From positions 620,001-684,000 of the forward strand of contig NZ_VLLG01000005.1 in NCBI RefSeq assembly GCF_007830125.1: a stretch of 64,000 bases of DNA, given 5' to 3'. The notes below the pieces were generated by a model. The model had not been told where the DNA came from and searched no databases. It saw only the letters and a program-made list of their open reading frames with translations. Positions 36,910 through 45,052 of the stretch are shown here, piece by piece. Position numbers and translations under genes: made by a program. Numbering within the stretch: position 1 is the stretch's first letter; each line of letters opens with the position of its first letter. The DNA is from Chitinophaga japonensis (lineage in GTDB: Bacteria; Bacteroidota; Bacteroidia; Chitinophagales; Chitinophagaceae).

Positions 36910-37926
36910 ATGAGCACTCACAGAGACACCGACCATACTTTCGGAGACCAGGTAGTAGTGATCACCGGCGCATCCGGCGGCGTAGGCAGGGCCACCGCAT
37001 GGGAGTTTGCCAAACAGGGCGCCCGCGTGGTGCTGCTGGCCAGGGGAACAGCGGGGTTGGAAGGCGCGCGTAAAGAAGTGGAACAATACGGCGGCAAGGC
37101 CCTGGCCATTCCCGTGGACGTAGCGGACCCGGTGGCGGTGGAGGCCGCGGCCGAGCAGGCGGAAAGAGAGATGGGACCGATAGACGTATGGGTGAATAAC
37201 GCGATGAACAGCGTATTTGCGCCGTTCAAAGAGATCACACCGCAGGAATTCAAACGGGTAACGGAAGTTACCTACCTGGGCCAGGTATACGGCACCATGA
37301 GCGCACTGAAGCGCATGCTACCCCGCAACAGGGGCTCCATTATACTGGTGGGCTCTGCGCTGGCCTACCGCGGCATACCGCTACAGTCCGCCTACTGCGG
37401 CGCCAAGCACGGCATACAGGGCTTTTACGATTCCCTGCGCTGCGAGCTGCTGCACGATAAAAGCAGGGTACGCATGTCTATGGTGCAGCTCCCGGCGCTG
37501 AACACCACGCAGTTTGGCTGGGTATTGAGCAAGCTGCCCAACAAACCGCGGCCGATGGGCAAAGTATACCAGCCGGAGGTAGCAGCCAGGGCTATTGTGT
37601 TTGCAGCTACCCGTAACCGGCGCAGCGTATGGGTGGGCTTTCCCACCTTCAAGGCGATCATCGGCAACAAGATAGCGCCCTGGTATGCGGACTATGTGCT
37701 GTCGCGCAACGGCTACAAGGGACAGCAAACAGATGTGCCGGCCAGCCCGCACCGCAAGAACAATGTGTGGGAGCCGGTACCCGGCGACCAGGACACGTAC
37801 GGCGGTTTCGGCGACATTGCCACCCGGCACAGCACGACCTTATGGCTCAGCATGCACCGGGAATGGGTATGGCTCATTGCAGGCGTGCTAATTGCGGTAC
37901 TGATCATCGGGCTGACCATGGATTAA
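36910..37926 (+). CDS. SDR-family oxidoreductase with C-terminal membrane anchor
   Basis: The 338-residue protein has the classical SDR fold: nucleotide-binding GASGGVGRA near 21-29, VNNAMNS in place of NNAG, Ser in VGSALAYRG and the catalytic Tyr-Lys in SAYCGAKHG. The chain goes on past the usual ~250 residues with a polar linker and a hydrophobic helix at 316-335. It should be a membrane-bound dehydrogenase. The substrate is unknown. NAMN instead of NNAG is common in this SDR group. The next gene, GH15, starts 20 bases downstream, and the CPA1 antiporter follows. Confidence 0.9.
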   Translation: MSTHRDTDHTFGDQVVVITGASGGVGRATAWEFAKQGARVVLLARGTAGLEGARKEVEQYGGKALAIPVDVADPVAVEAAAEQAEREMGPIDVWVNNAMNSVFAPFKEITPQEFKRVTEVTYLGQVYGTMSALKRMLPRNRGSIILVGSALAYRGIPLQSAYCGAKHGIQGFYDSLRCELLHDKSRVRMSMVQLPALNTTQFGWVLSKLPNKPRPMGKVYQPEVAARAIVFAATRNRRSVWVGFPTFKAIIGNKIAPWYADYVLSRNGYKGQQTDVPASPHRKNNVWEPVPGDQDTYGGFGDIATRHSTTLWLSMHREWVWLIAGVLIAVLIIGLTMD

Positions 37927-37946
37927 ATATAACCAGCAATCTTACT

Positions 37947-39791
37947 ATGCATAAAAAAGAAACGACGTACCAGCCTATCGAGAACTACGGCATCATCGGC
38001 AACCTGCATACCGTGGCGCTGGTGTCGCTGAACGGGTCTATCGACTTCATGTCCTTTCCCCGGTTTGACGCACCTACCATCTTTTGCAGGCTGCTGGATG
38101 CCGCTAAAGGCGGCAGCTTTTGCATTACCCCGCTGATGGAAAATATGGTAACCAAACAGTTGTACCTGCCGGACACCAATGTGCTGGTAAGCCGCTTTTT
38201 CTCTGATGAAGGTATTGCAGAAGTGATCGATTACATGCCGGTAACACGCAATGAGGCCAGTTGCGCCGTGATCAGGAAGATCACCACCATCCGGGGAAAG
38301 GTGAGCTACCGTATGCGCTGCGCACCACGGTTCAACTATGCCGGCACGCCGCACCGCATCAGCCAGGATGAGAACAGCTTCCTTTTCTCCCCGGAAGACA
38401 AGCAACTGGCGCCCTGCTGGCTGACGAGCCATGTACCGGCCGCCATAGAAGGCGACGATGTGGTAGCGTCATTCACCCTGCAGGAAACGGAAAGCGCCTG
38501 CTTTATGCTGGAATCCGTACATAACCGGAACAGCCGCAGCAGCGACCTGGAACATTATGAAAAAAGCACCTACCGGCAAACAGTGCGTTACTGGCAGCGC
38601 TGGCTGTCCCGCTCCACCTACGAAGGACAGTGGAAAGAAATGGTGCACCGTTCCGCGCTTACGCTGAAGCTGCTCACCTCCAACAAGTACGGCTCTATGG
38701 TGGCAGCGCCTACTTTCAGCCTGCCGGAAGCCATTGGCCACGGCCGCAACTGGGATTACCGTTATACCTGGATACGCGACGCCGCATTCGCCATGCACGC
38801 CTTCCTGCAACTGGGCTTCCTGGATGAAGCGAAGGCTTTCCTGCAATGGGTAAAAGCGCAGAGCACCGAAAAGGACCTGCAACTGATGTTCGCCATAGAT
38901 GGCAGCAGCCGGCTGGACGAGTACGAGCTGCCACGCCTGGAAGGCTACATGGCCTCGCAGCCGGTGCGCATCGGCAACGACGCCTACAGGCAAACGCAGA
39001 TGGACGTGTACGGCGAGCTGCTGGAAACGATCTATATCTACGCCATGCACGGGGGCGATATTACCTATGACTACTGGAGGATCATAGCGCAATATGTAGA
39101 GCTGGTGATACAAAACTGGCGCTTGCCGGACCACAGCATCTGGGAGGTGCGCGGCATCAAAAGGGAATTCCTCTTTTCCAGGTTAATGTGCTGGGTAGCG
39201 CTGGACCGGGCCATCAAGATCGCGAACCATTTTTCCTTTCCCTTCGATATACTGCGCTGGCACGGTACACGCGATGAGATATTCCGGGATGTGTATGACA
39301 ATTTCTGGAACGAGGAAAAACAATCTTTTGTGCAGTTCAAAGGATCGGACAACCTGGATGCCAGCGCCCTGCTGATGCCCATCCTCCGCATTATTTCCCC
39401 GGAATCCGATAAATGGCGGAAGACCATGCAGGCCATCGACCGCGAGCTGCGATCGGATGTGCTGATATACCGCTACCGGGAACAAACCATGGATATAGAC
39501 GGCATGAAAGGAAAAGAAGGCACCTTCACCATGTGCTCTTTCTGGCACGTGGAATGCCTGGCCCTGAACGGGGAGATCGACCGGGCCAAAGAGCATTTTG
39601 AAAAAATGATCGGTTATGCGAACCACCTGGGGCTTTTTTCGGAACAACTGGGCATGAAGGGGGAACACCTGGGTAATTTCCCTCAGGCCTTTACACACCT
39701 GGGACTTATCAGCGCGGCCATTGAGCTGAGCAAACAAGAACAGGCGGCCGTTACCGAAATGCCCTCCTACTATTCCTGGGAAATGAAGTAA
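37947..39791 (+). CDS. GH15-family glycoside hydrolase (glucoamylase/trehalase-type), cytosolic
   Basis: The 614-residue chain starts at the ATG at 37947 (MHKKETTYQPIENYGIIGN). It has the N-terminal beta-domain motif LVSLNGSIDFMSFPRFDAPTIFC and the (alpha/alpha)6 barrel with GHGRNWDYRYTWIRDAAF. The Glu residues of the active site are expected in SRLDEYELPRLEGY and in the C-terminal SEQLGMKGEHLGNFPQAFTH. There is no signal peptide, so it works in the cytosol. Bacterial GH15 proteins without a signal cleave trehalose or short maltodextrins. The gene lies between SDR (20 bases) and CPA1 (25 bases), which suggests a role in osmoprotection. Confidence 0.88.
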   Translation: MHKKETTYQPIENYGIIGNLHTVALVSLNGSIDFMSFPRFDAPTIFCRLLDAAKGGSFCITPLMENMVTKQLYLPDTNVLVSRFFSDEGIAEVIDYMPVTRNEASCAVIRKITTIRGKVSYRMRCAPRFNYAGTPHRISQDENSFLFSPEDKQLAPCWLTSHVPAAIEGDDVVASFTLQETESACFMLESVHNRNSRSSDLEHYEKSTYRQTVRYWQRWLSRSTYEGQWKEMVHRSALTLKLLTSNKYGSMVAAPTFSLPEAIGHGRNWDYRYTWIRDAAFAMHAFLQLGFLDEAKAFLQWVKAQSTEKDLQLMFAIDGSSRLDEYELPRLEGYMASQPVRIGNDAYRQTQMDVYGELLETIYIYAMHGGDITYDYWRIIAQYVELVIQNWRLPDHSIWEVRGIKREFLFSRLMCWVALDRAIKIANHFSFPFDILRWHGTRDEIFRDVYDNFWNEEKQSFVQFKGSDNLDASALLMPILRIISPESDKWRKTMQAIDRELRSDVLIYRYREQTMDIDGMKGKEGTFTMCSFWHVECLALNGEIDRAKEHFEKMIGYANHLGLFSEQLGMKGEHLGNFPQAFTHLGLISAAIELSKQEQAAVTEMPSYYSWEMK

Positions 39792-39816
39792 CGGCATCCT
39801 GTCAAGTCATAGCGCC

Positions 39817-41052
39817 ATGCATTTTTATTACCTGCTTATCTTTATCATTGCCGCCACTACCCTGTTCAGCTACCTGAACTACAAGCTCACCCGCTGGCCT
39901 GCGCCCATGGCAGTGATGATCTTCTCCCTGGTATCGGCGGTCCTGCTGCTGCTGCTGCACAACCTGTTCCCGGAGCTTACCGCGGACGTAACAGATACCA
40001 TGAGCGAGATCAACCTGCAGGACCTGGTGCTGAAGATCGTGCTGGGCTTCCTGCTGTTTGCCGCCACCTTCCGTACAGATGTCATGCACTTTCGCAGGGA
40101 GGCCAGGCCTATACTTGCACTGGCGTTGCTAAGCACGCTGGCGTCCACCTTTATCACAGGAGGGCTGGTATATTTTCTGGCGCCCCTGCTGGGCCTCCGG
40201 CTATCCCTTATCAACTGCCTGCTTTTCGGGACCGTGATAGCGCCTACAGACCCGATCGCCGTGCTGGGCCTGCTGCGGAAAGCGGGTATACCCAAATCCC
40301 TGGAACTGCAGATAAAAGGCGAGTCCATGATCAACGACGGGATCGCCATCGTACTGTTCACTACTTTTTTGGAAACGGGCAATGCATCACAGGGAGGAAG
40401 CGTATTGGGGCACGCCGTGCTCCTGTTCCTGCAGGAGGCTGCCGGAGGGGCGCTGTTCGGCGCACTGATCGGTTACCTCGGATTGCAGGCTTTGAAAACA
40501 CTGAACAATTACAAGCTGGAAATACTGGTCACTTTAGTGATCGTGATGGGCGGCTATACGCTGGCCGACCTGATACACGTATCCGGCCCCCTTACCATGG
40601 TGGCGGCAGGGCTGATCTGCAGCCGGGGTAAAACGCTGGCCCTGTCCGCGGAAAGCATGCGCCATGTAAGCAGCTTCTGGGAGCTGACGGACAGTTTCCT
40701 GAACGTCGTAGTATTCCTGCTGATCGGTTTTGAGCTGCTGGTGATCCCGCTTAACCTGCTGATAGCAGTGATGGGACTGGCCTGCATCCTGATCGTGCTG
40801 GTATCCCGTTTCCTCGCGGTACTGCTACCCTTTTACCTGCTGCGCAGCCGATTTGAACGGCATTCCCCGCTCATGCTTACCTGGGGCGCGCTGCGCGGGG
40901 GCGTATCCATTGCGCTGGCCCTTTCCCTCCCTGCCGCCATGCACCGGCATGAGTTGCTGCCGGTGACCTACCTGATCGCCGTATTTTCCATTATCGTGCA
41001 GGGCATGACCATCGGCAAACTGTCCAATAAACTTGGATTACAGCGGGGATGA
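39817..41052 (+). CDS. CPA1-family Na+/H+ antiporter (second copy)
   Basis: This 411-residue antiporter has the motifs FGTVIAPTDPIAVLGLL and GESMINDGIAIVLF with the Asn-Asp pair, and LTWGALRGGVSIALALS near the end. It has exactly the length of the first copy, and both end in the pattern VTYLIAVFSIIVQGMTIGKL or its like. They are paralogues. It is the third gene of the SDR-GH15-CPA1 set, and its 3' end overlaps the convergent SPW gene by 15 bases. Confidence 0.93.
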   Translation: MHFYYLLIFIIAATTLFSYLNYKLTRWPAPMAVMIFSLVSAVLLLLLHNLFPELTADVTDTMSEINLQDLVLKIVLGFLLFAATFRTDVMHFRREARPILALALLSTLASTFITGGLVYFLAPLLGLRLSLINCLLFGTVIAPTDPIAVLGLLRKAGIPKSLELQIKGESMINDGIAIVLFTTFLETGNASQGGSVLGHAVLLFLQEAAGGALFGALIGYLGLQALKTLNNYKLEILVTLVIVMGGYTLADLIHVSGPLTMVAAGLICSRGKTLALSAESMRHVSSFWELTDSFLNVVVFLLIGFELLVIPLNLLIAVMGLACILIVLVSRFLAVLLPFYLLRSRFERHSPLMLTWGALRGGVSIALALSLPAAMHRHELLPVTYLIAVFSIIVQGMTIGKLSNKLGLQRG

Positions 41053-41394
41053 GCGTTTGCGGAACACTATGCTCCAGCCACCTCCATAATCCTTCGTGAC
41101 CTTTCCTTTTACGAAAGCGCATAAGAGGACGCAGATGCCTGCCGCCGCATTGGAGATGATAACGGCCATGCTGCCGGATGCGAACAGTAGCCCGGAGAGC
41201 ATGAGCCAGCCGCCTGCCACTACATTAAAGTAGCGCGCGCCCCGGTTTATCTCCCACATGGCCACAATGGCCGCGGTAACCACCAATGGACCGGTGATAT
41301 AATTGTTGTTAGCGGCGGTTTTGTGAAAGTCCAGCCAGCCGGGTGAGATCATCACCCATAAGCCGGCCAGTGTATTGATGATACGTGCCCACAT
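41038..41394 (-). CDS. SPW-repeat membrane protein
   Basis: This 118-residue protein has four hydrophobic helices and two SPW-type units (AGLWVMISPGWLDF; AGGWLMLSGLLFASGS). The order and spacing match the C-terminal ~110 residues of the fusion protein at 23135-24616: both contain MGE/MWEINRG-type, RYFNV / RYLNI and AAGI motifs and end in a YGGGW / YGLW signature. So the two genes here correspond to the two halves of that fusion. The function of SPW proteins is not known. It starts 3 bases after the VKOR-like gene. Confidence 0.75.
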   Translation of the reverse strand: MWARIINTLAGLWVMISPGWLDFHKTAANNNYITGPLVVTAAIVAMWEINRGARYFNVVAGGWLMLSGLLFASGSMAVIISNAAAGICVLLCAFVKGKVTKDYGGGWSIVFRKRSSPL

Positions 41395-41397
41395 AAC

Positions 41398-41958
41398 TTA
41401 CCTGGTTGTAGCGGTGACAGGATGATTACCCCAGAAAGCCTTCCATACCGGCTGTCCGTTCTCCTTTACCCGCCGCAGGTATTGGAGGCTGGCCAGCAGC
41501 TCGTCCATTGCGGGGCTGATAATGATCACGGATATAAAGGCCGAAGCCAGGCACAAGGTGCACCAGCTACTGAAGAGCACCGGCTGCAGTATGACCAGTA
41601 AAATGCTGACTAACCCCAGGGGGCCTACGGCAATGCCAAAGATGATCACTATCCAGGGCATCGTACGCCAGCGCTCCCGTCCGCCTATCATCGCAGTGAC
41701 CACATCCAGCAGGTACCCGAACGCGCCCAGCAGCGCGTCCGGTACCGGCAGCACCCGGGAAACGGATGAATGCAGGATTTTCCTGCTGCCGTCTCCAAAG
41801 AAAGGCTCCCAGACCGTATCCAGGATACCCAGTTGATACAGGCCCAGGTACAGCGCGATCAGCAGGCCCAGGAGGGCCACTGCCGCTATGGGCAGGCGCT
41901 GCCCCCAGGAAGACGGATTATAGTCCCAGGCGGGCGGAATAGCGGTTACATGTTCCAT
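41398..41958 (-). CDS. VKOR-like membrane protein (stand-alone)
   Basis: This 186-residue protein has four to five helices and the redox pair SSWCTLC near 136. It opens with PAWDYNPSSWGQR, close to GWSYNPSSWAQR in the fused protein, and shares EPFFGDGSRKIL / DPFFGDSSRQVL, ERWRTMPWIVIIFGI / ARWRTMPWMVAFFGI and KENGQPVWKAFWG / KKGASMWKVFWQG. Like its partner it has no loop cysteines. It may oxidise thiols, or interact with quinone, in another way from VKOR or DsbB. The calcineurin-like gene ends 28 bases upstream. Confidence 0.75.
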   Translation of the reverse strand: MEHVTAIPPAWDYNPSSWGQRLPIAAVALLGLLIALYLGLYQLGILDTVWEPFFGDGSRKILHSSVSRVLPVPDALLGAFGYLLDVVTAMIGGRERWRTMPWIVIIFGIAVGPLGLVSILLVILQPVLFSSWCTLCLASAFISVIIISPAMDELLASLQYLRRVKENGQPVWKAFWGNHPVTATTR

Positions 41959-41985
41959 ACCCTTGCTGCATAAATACTATGCCGG

Positions 41986-43440
41986 TTACAGCGGGGTTAG
42001 CCGTAGTTCTTCTTTATAGACCTTCCCGAAACGGTCCGTTGCCTGTACGGTAAGGGCCTTTGTACCGGCCGCGGGCACCGCTGCAAAAAAATGATCGCTG
42101 CGCACATGCATATGCGCGGGATAGGAGGCCACTACGACCGGGTCCTGGCAGCGGATCTGCTCCATGACGCCTTTGGCCTGTCCATCCTCCCACCATTCCA
42201 CTTTCCATTGCGGGTCCCAGTTCCACACATTGGCGATCACCGCCCCCGGCCTGGCGGCCACGCTTCCCGGCTTGTAAAGCCGCATTTGCAGCTCCCTGGG
42301 CTTGCCGGTGCTTTTGTAATACCATTGTACGGTATCACCGTCTATTTCGTAAATGGCGTAACCGTTGGGCGTGCCATCTGCCGCCACCTGCTGGGGACGC
42401 CACCAGGCGCCGCAGACGGTGCCATGGTTATGCTCCATGATATGGTCCTTTTCCCAACTTTCATTCCAGTGGGTATGCCCGGACATGATATGCACCTTGT
42501 AAGGTCTCAGCAGCTCATACAGGTGCTGCCGGTTGCTGACCACGCCGCCGGCCGGCTCTTCCTTCATGCCTTCCCTTTCCTTCTGGCCGGTGTTGGTAGG
42601 AATGTGCAGGCTGACGATCACGGTGCTGCCGGCCGGCACATATTGCAGGTCCTTTTCCAGCCAGGCCAGTTGCGTTTCCGTGAGGTAACCGATGTAGCTG
42701 TGCCCGCGGCCGATAAAGAACACGTCGTCCAGCATCACGTAGTGCACCCTGCCACGGTTGAATGAAAAATAATTGGGACCAAAAAGTTTCCTGAACTGTT
42801 GCTGTGAGCCTTCATCGGTCCTGGCGGCATAATTCATATCATGGTTGCCGATCACCTGGAAGAACGGGATACCAGTGGCTTCCACCGCTTTGGCGTAATC
42901 GTCGAACAGGTCAAAACGGTCGTGCACCAGGTCGCCCACGGTAATGCCATGCACCGGGATATTGCCCAGTGAGCGGACCTCTGCGGCCGTATCCGGGGCG
43001 GACACGTTCAGCAATGTCACCGCGTCTTCATCCTTCACCATCTGCGTGTCGGCCCAGATGACCAGCGCGTGCTTATGGTCGTCCAGCGTATTACGCTGCA
43101 AATCGAAGTTGGCGGTTTGCGTAGCCTGCTCCCGGAGCAAAGGCTGGTAAAAACGGGCAATGCCTTTTTCCTGCGGTATATGATATCCTGCGGGAATGGA
43201 GATAAAAACAAAACCGGCATCGGAGTGCAGGGCGATGCGGTAATTGCCGGCAGGATCCGTAGCCGTTACCGTATACCCATCGCTTACTACTACGCCTGCC
43301 AGCCCCTTCCCGGCCGCGGTCACCTTACCTTTTACATAGCTTCCGTTAAGCGGGCGGTCTGCACCCAGCAGGTGCGCCGCCGGCGCTGTGGCCAGCGCAC
43401 CCGCACCGGCCAGGCGTTTTAAAAAATTTCTTCTTTGCAT
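41986..43440 (-). CDS. Secreted calcineurin-like phosphoesterase
   Basis: The 484-residue protein has a twin-arginine-like signal (QRRNFLKRLAGAGALATAPAA). An N-terminal Ig-like unit (GSYVKGKVTAAGKGLAGV), the metallophosphatase domain and a C-terminal beta-domain follow. The metal motifs can be read: WADTQMVKDED for the first Asp, VGDLVHDRFDLFDD, VIGNHDMNY (GNHD), SLHIPTN and MSGHTHWNE (GHTH). The enzyme removes phosphate from a mono- or diester outside the inner membrane. It lies 28 bases after SusD, so it is the only enzyme of this SusCD operon. The start at 43440 is preferred over 43488. Confidence 0.9.
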   Translation of the reverse strand: MQRRNFLKRLAGAGALATAPAAHLLGADRPLNGSYVKGKVTAAGKGLAGVVVSDGYTVTATDPAGNYRIALHSDAGFVFISIPAGYHIPQEKGIARFYQPLLREQATQTANFDLQRNTLDDHKHALVIWADTQMVKDEDAVTLLNVSAPDTAAEVRSLGNIPVHGITVGDLVHDRFDLFDDYAKAVEATGIPFFQVIGNHDMNYAARTDEGSQQQFRKLFGPNYFSFNRGRVHYVMLDDVFFIGRGHSYIGYLTETQLAWLEKDLQYVPAGSTVIVSLHIPTNTGQKEREGMKEEPAGGVVSNRQHLYELLRPYKVHIMSGHTHWNESWEKDHIMEHNHGTVCGAWWRPQQVAADGTPNGYAIYEIDGDTVQWYYKSTGKPRELQMRLYKPGSVAARPGAVIANVWNWDPQWKVEWWEDGQAKGVMEQIRCQDPVVVASYPAHMHVRSDHFFAAVPAAGTKALTVQATDRFGKVYKEELRLTPL

Positions 43441-43468
43441 TACTATTTGTGATTGTAATAAAAAAGGA

Positions 43469-45031
43469 TCATTGCGGATAACCGTCATTCTGCGTCAAAT
43501 CCGGGTTCAGCTCCCTTTCCGACTGGGGAATGGGCAACAGCAGCCTGTTGGCATTCACCTGGTAGGTGGAGGGTGACAGGTAATCATACTGCTGCTTCAA
43601 CGCTGCGCCATAAGCGTTCATTACTTCGATGGCCTTTCCGGTCCTTACCAGGTCATGCCAGCGGTGGTTCTCAAAAGCCAGCTCCACCCTTCTTTCGTGT
43701 GCTATAATGTCCCGGAGCGCTGCCTGGTCCGTGGTAACAATATCATGGTCGTTATTGCCGAAAGCCCTGGCCCGTACCCGGTTCAGCGGGGCCAGCGCCG
43801 CACCGCCCTTACCCTGCTCATTCTGCGCTTCCGCCAGCAGCAGCAATGCGTCCGCATAGCGGTAGATGGGCCAGTTGTCGTCCGTGTTATTGGGATCGGT
43901 ATGCGGGTGCAGGTATTTTTTGATGTAAGGCACGCCTGTTTTACCCGGTTCCGGCGTATAGCCGATGATGCTTTTATTGGCAGACAGGGTGAACATATTG
44001 CTGGTGTTATAGGTGCCTTCCGCCATGCCTATGGAAGCGTCCAGGCGTGTATCCCCCGCCTCGTAGGCATTGATCATATCCTGCGTGGGGGTGTTCCAGC
44101 CGCCGATGCTGCTGTTGTTGTACCGCAGGCCTGTAAGAACAGTAGTATTGGAAGTGCGCGGGATAAAACGGTAGATGAAATTGCTTTGCTGTCCTTCCTG
44201 TAAACCCTGCATGTATTGCACTTCAAAAATGGACTCGCGGCTGTTCTTGTGCGCGGTAGAGAAAACATCGGCGTAGTCCGGCAGCAGGTCATATCCCATC
44301 CCGTTGAGCGAAAGCAGCAGCGCTTCCGCCTCCGCATATTTCTTCTGCGTCATGTACACTTCCGCCAGCAACATGGCAGCCGCCCCTTTGGTGGCCTGCC
44401 CCGGTTGCTGGTCATTGCTGAACGCCGGCGCTTCCAGCCTGGCGATCGCATCCTGCGCATCCGCGATGATCTGTGCATACACTTCCTCTGCCGTAGCGCG
44501 CGGCAGGAAGGCCTCATCCGCGGTGGTCACTTCTTCCAGGAACAATGGCACTCCGCCGAAGTACCTGACCAGCTTAAAATAGTTGAAGGCCCGGAGGAAC
44601 TTTGCCTGCCCGGCAATATCATCCTTTGCCGTTTCACTGAGGGAGGCGCCGTCTATATGGCCCAGGATGGTATTGACCCTGGCAATGCCGGTATAGCAAT
44701 GGAAATAGATAGCATTGGTATAGGAATTGGTAGGATCATCGGTAAAATCGGCAATATTTTCCCGGTAGGTATAGGCCGTACCGCGATTGATCTGGTAAAA
44801 TTCGTAGTGCGTATTGTCCGAGCGCATTTCACCCGTATAAAAATCATTGTCCAGCAGGTCCCGCAGCGGCACATAAGCACCCGCCAGCGCCTGCCTGAAC
44901 TGCGCTTCCGTTTTATAGAAGGTAGCGCCGGACACCTGGTCTTCCGGGGCCAGCTCAATGAAACTCTTTTTACAGGATAGCGCAGTGAGCGCCAGTAAGA
45001 CTATCAGGACATATATCTTGTTCATATCCAT
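43469..45031 (-). CDS. SusD/RagB-family outer-membrane lipoprotein (second locus)
   Basis: This 520-residue protein has the lipobox ALTALSC with Cys near 20, then FIELAPEDQVSGATFYKT, and the C-terminal block with DIIAHERRVELAFENHRWHDLVRTGKA-like residues (LAFENHRWHDLVRTG is seen). It captures a ligand on the cell surface and passes it to the SusC encoded 21 bases upstream. A second start at 45025 (MNKIYV) is more likely than the first because the signal then begins with a basic residue. Confidence 0.93.
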   Translation of the reverse strand: MDMNKIYVLIVLLALTALSCKKSFIELAPEDQVSGATFYKTEAQFRQALAGAYVPLRDLLDNDFYTGEMRSDNTHYEFYQINRGTAYTYRENIADFTDDPTNSYTNAIYFHCYTGIARVNTILGHIDGASLSETAKDDIAGQAKFLRAFNYFKLVRYFGGVPLFLEEVTTADEAFLPRATAEEVYAQIIADAQDAIARLEAPAFSNDQQPGQATKGAAAMLLAEVYMTQKKYAEAEALLLSLNGMGYDLLPDYADVFSTAHKNSRESIFEVQYMQGLQEGQQSNFIYRFIPRTSNTTVLTGLRYNNSSIGGWNTPTQDMINAYEAGDTRLDASIGMAEGTYNTSNMFTLSANKSIIGYTPEPGKTGVPYIKKYLHPHTDPNNTDDNWPIYRYADALLLLAEAQNEQGKGGAALAPLNRVRARAFGNNDHDIVTTDQAALRDIIAHERRVELAFENHRWHDLVRTGKAIEVMNAYGAALKQQYDYLSPSTYQVNANRLLLPIPQSERELNPDLTQNDGYPQ

Positions 45032-45052
45032 ATTTTAACTGCGTGAAACACT

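Noticed and set aside
37629..37946. Longer N-terminus for the GH15 gene
   Set aside because: The extension overlaps the SDR gene in another frame and has no GH15 similarity. ATG 37947 gives the family start.
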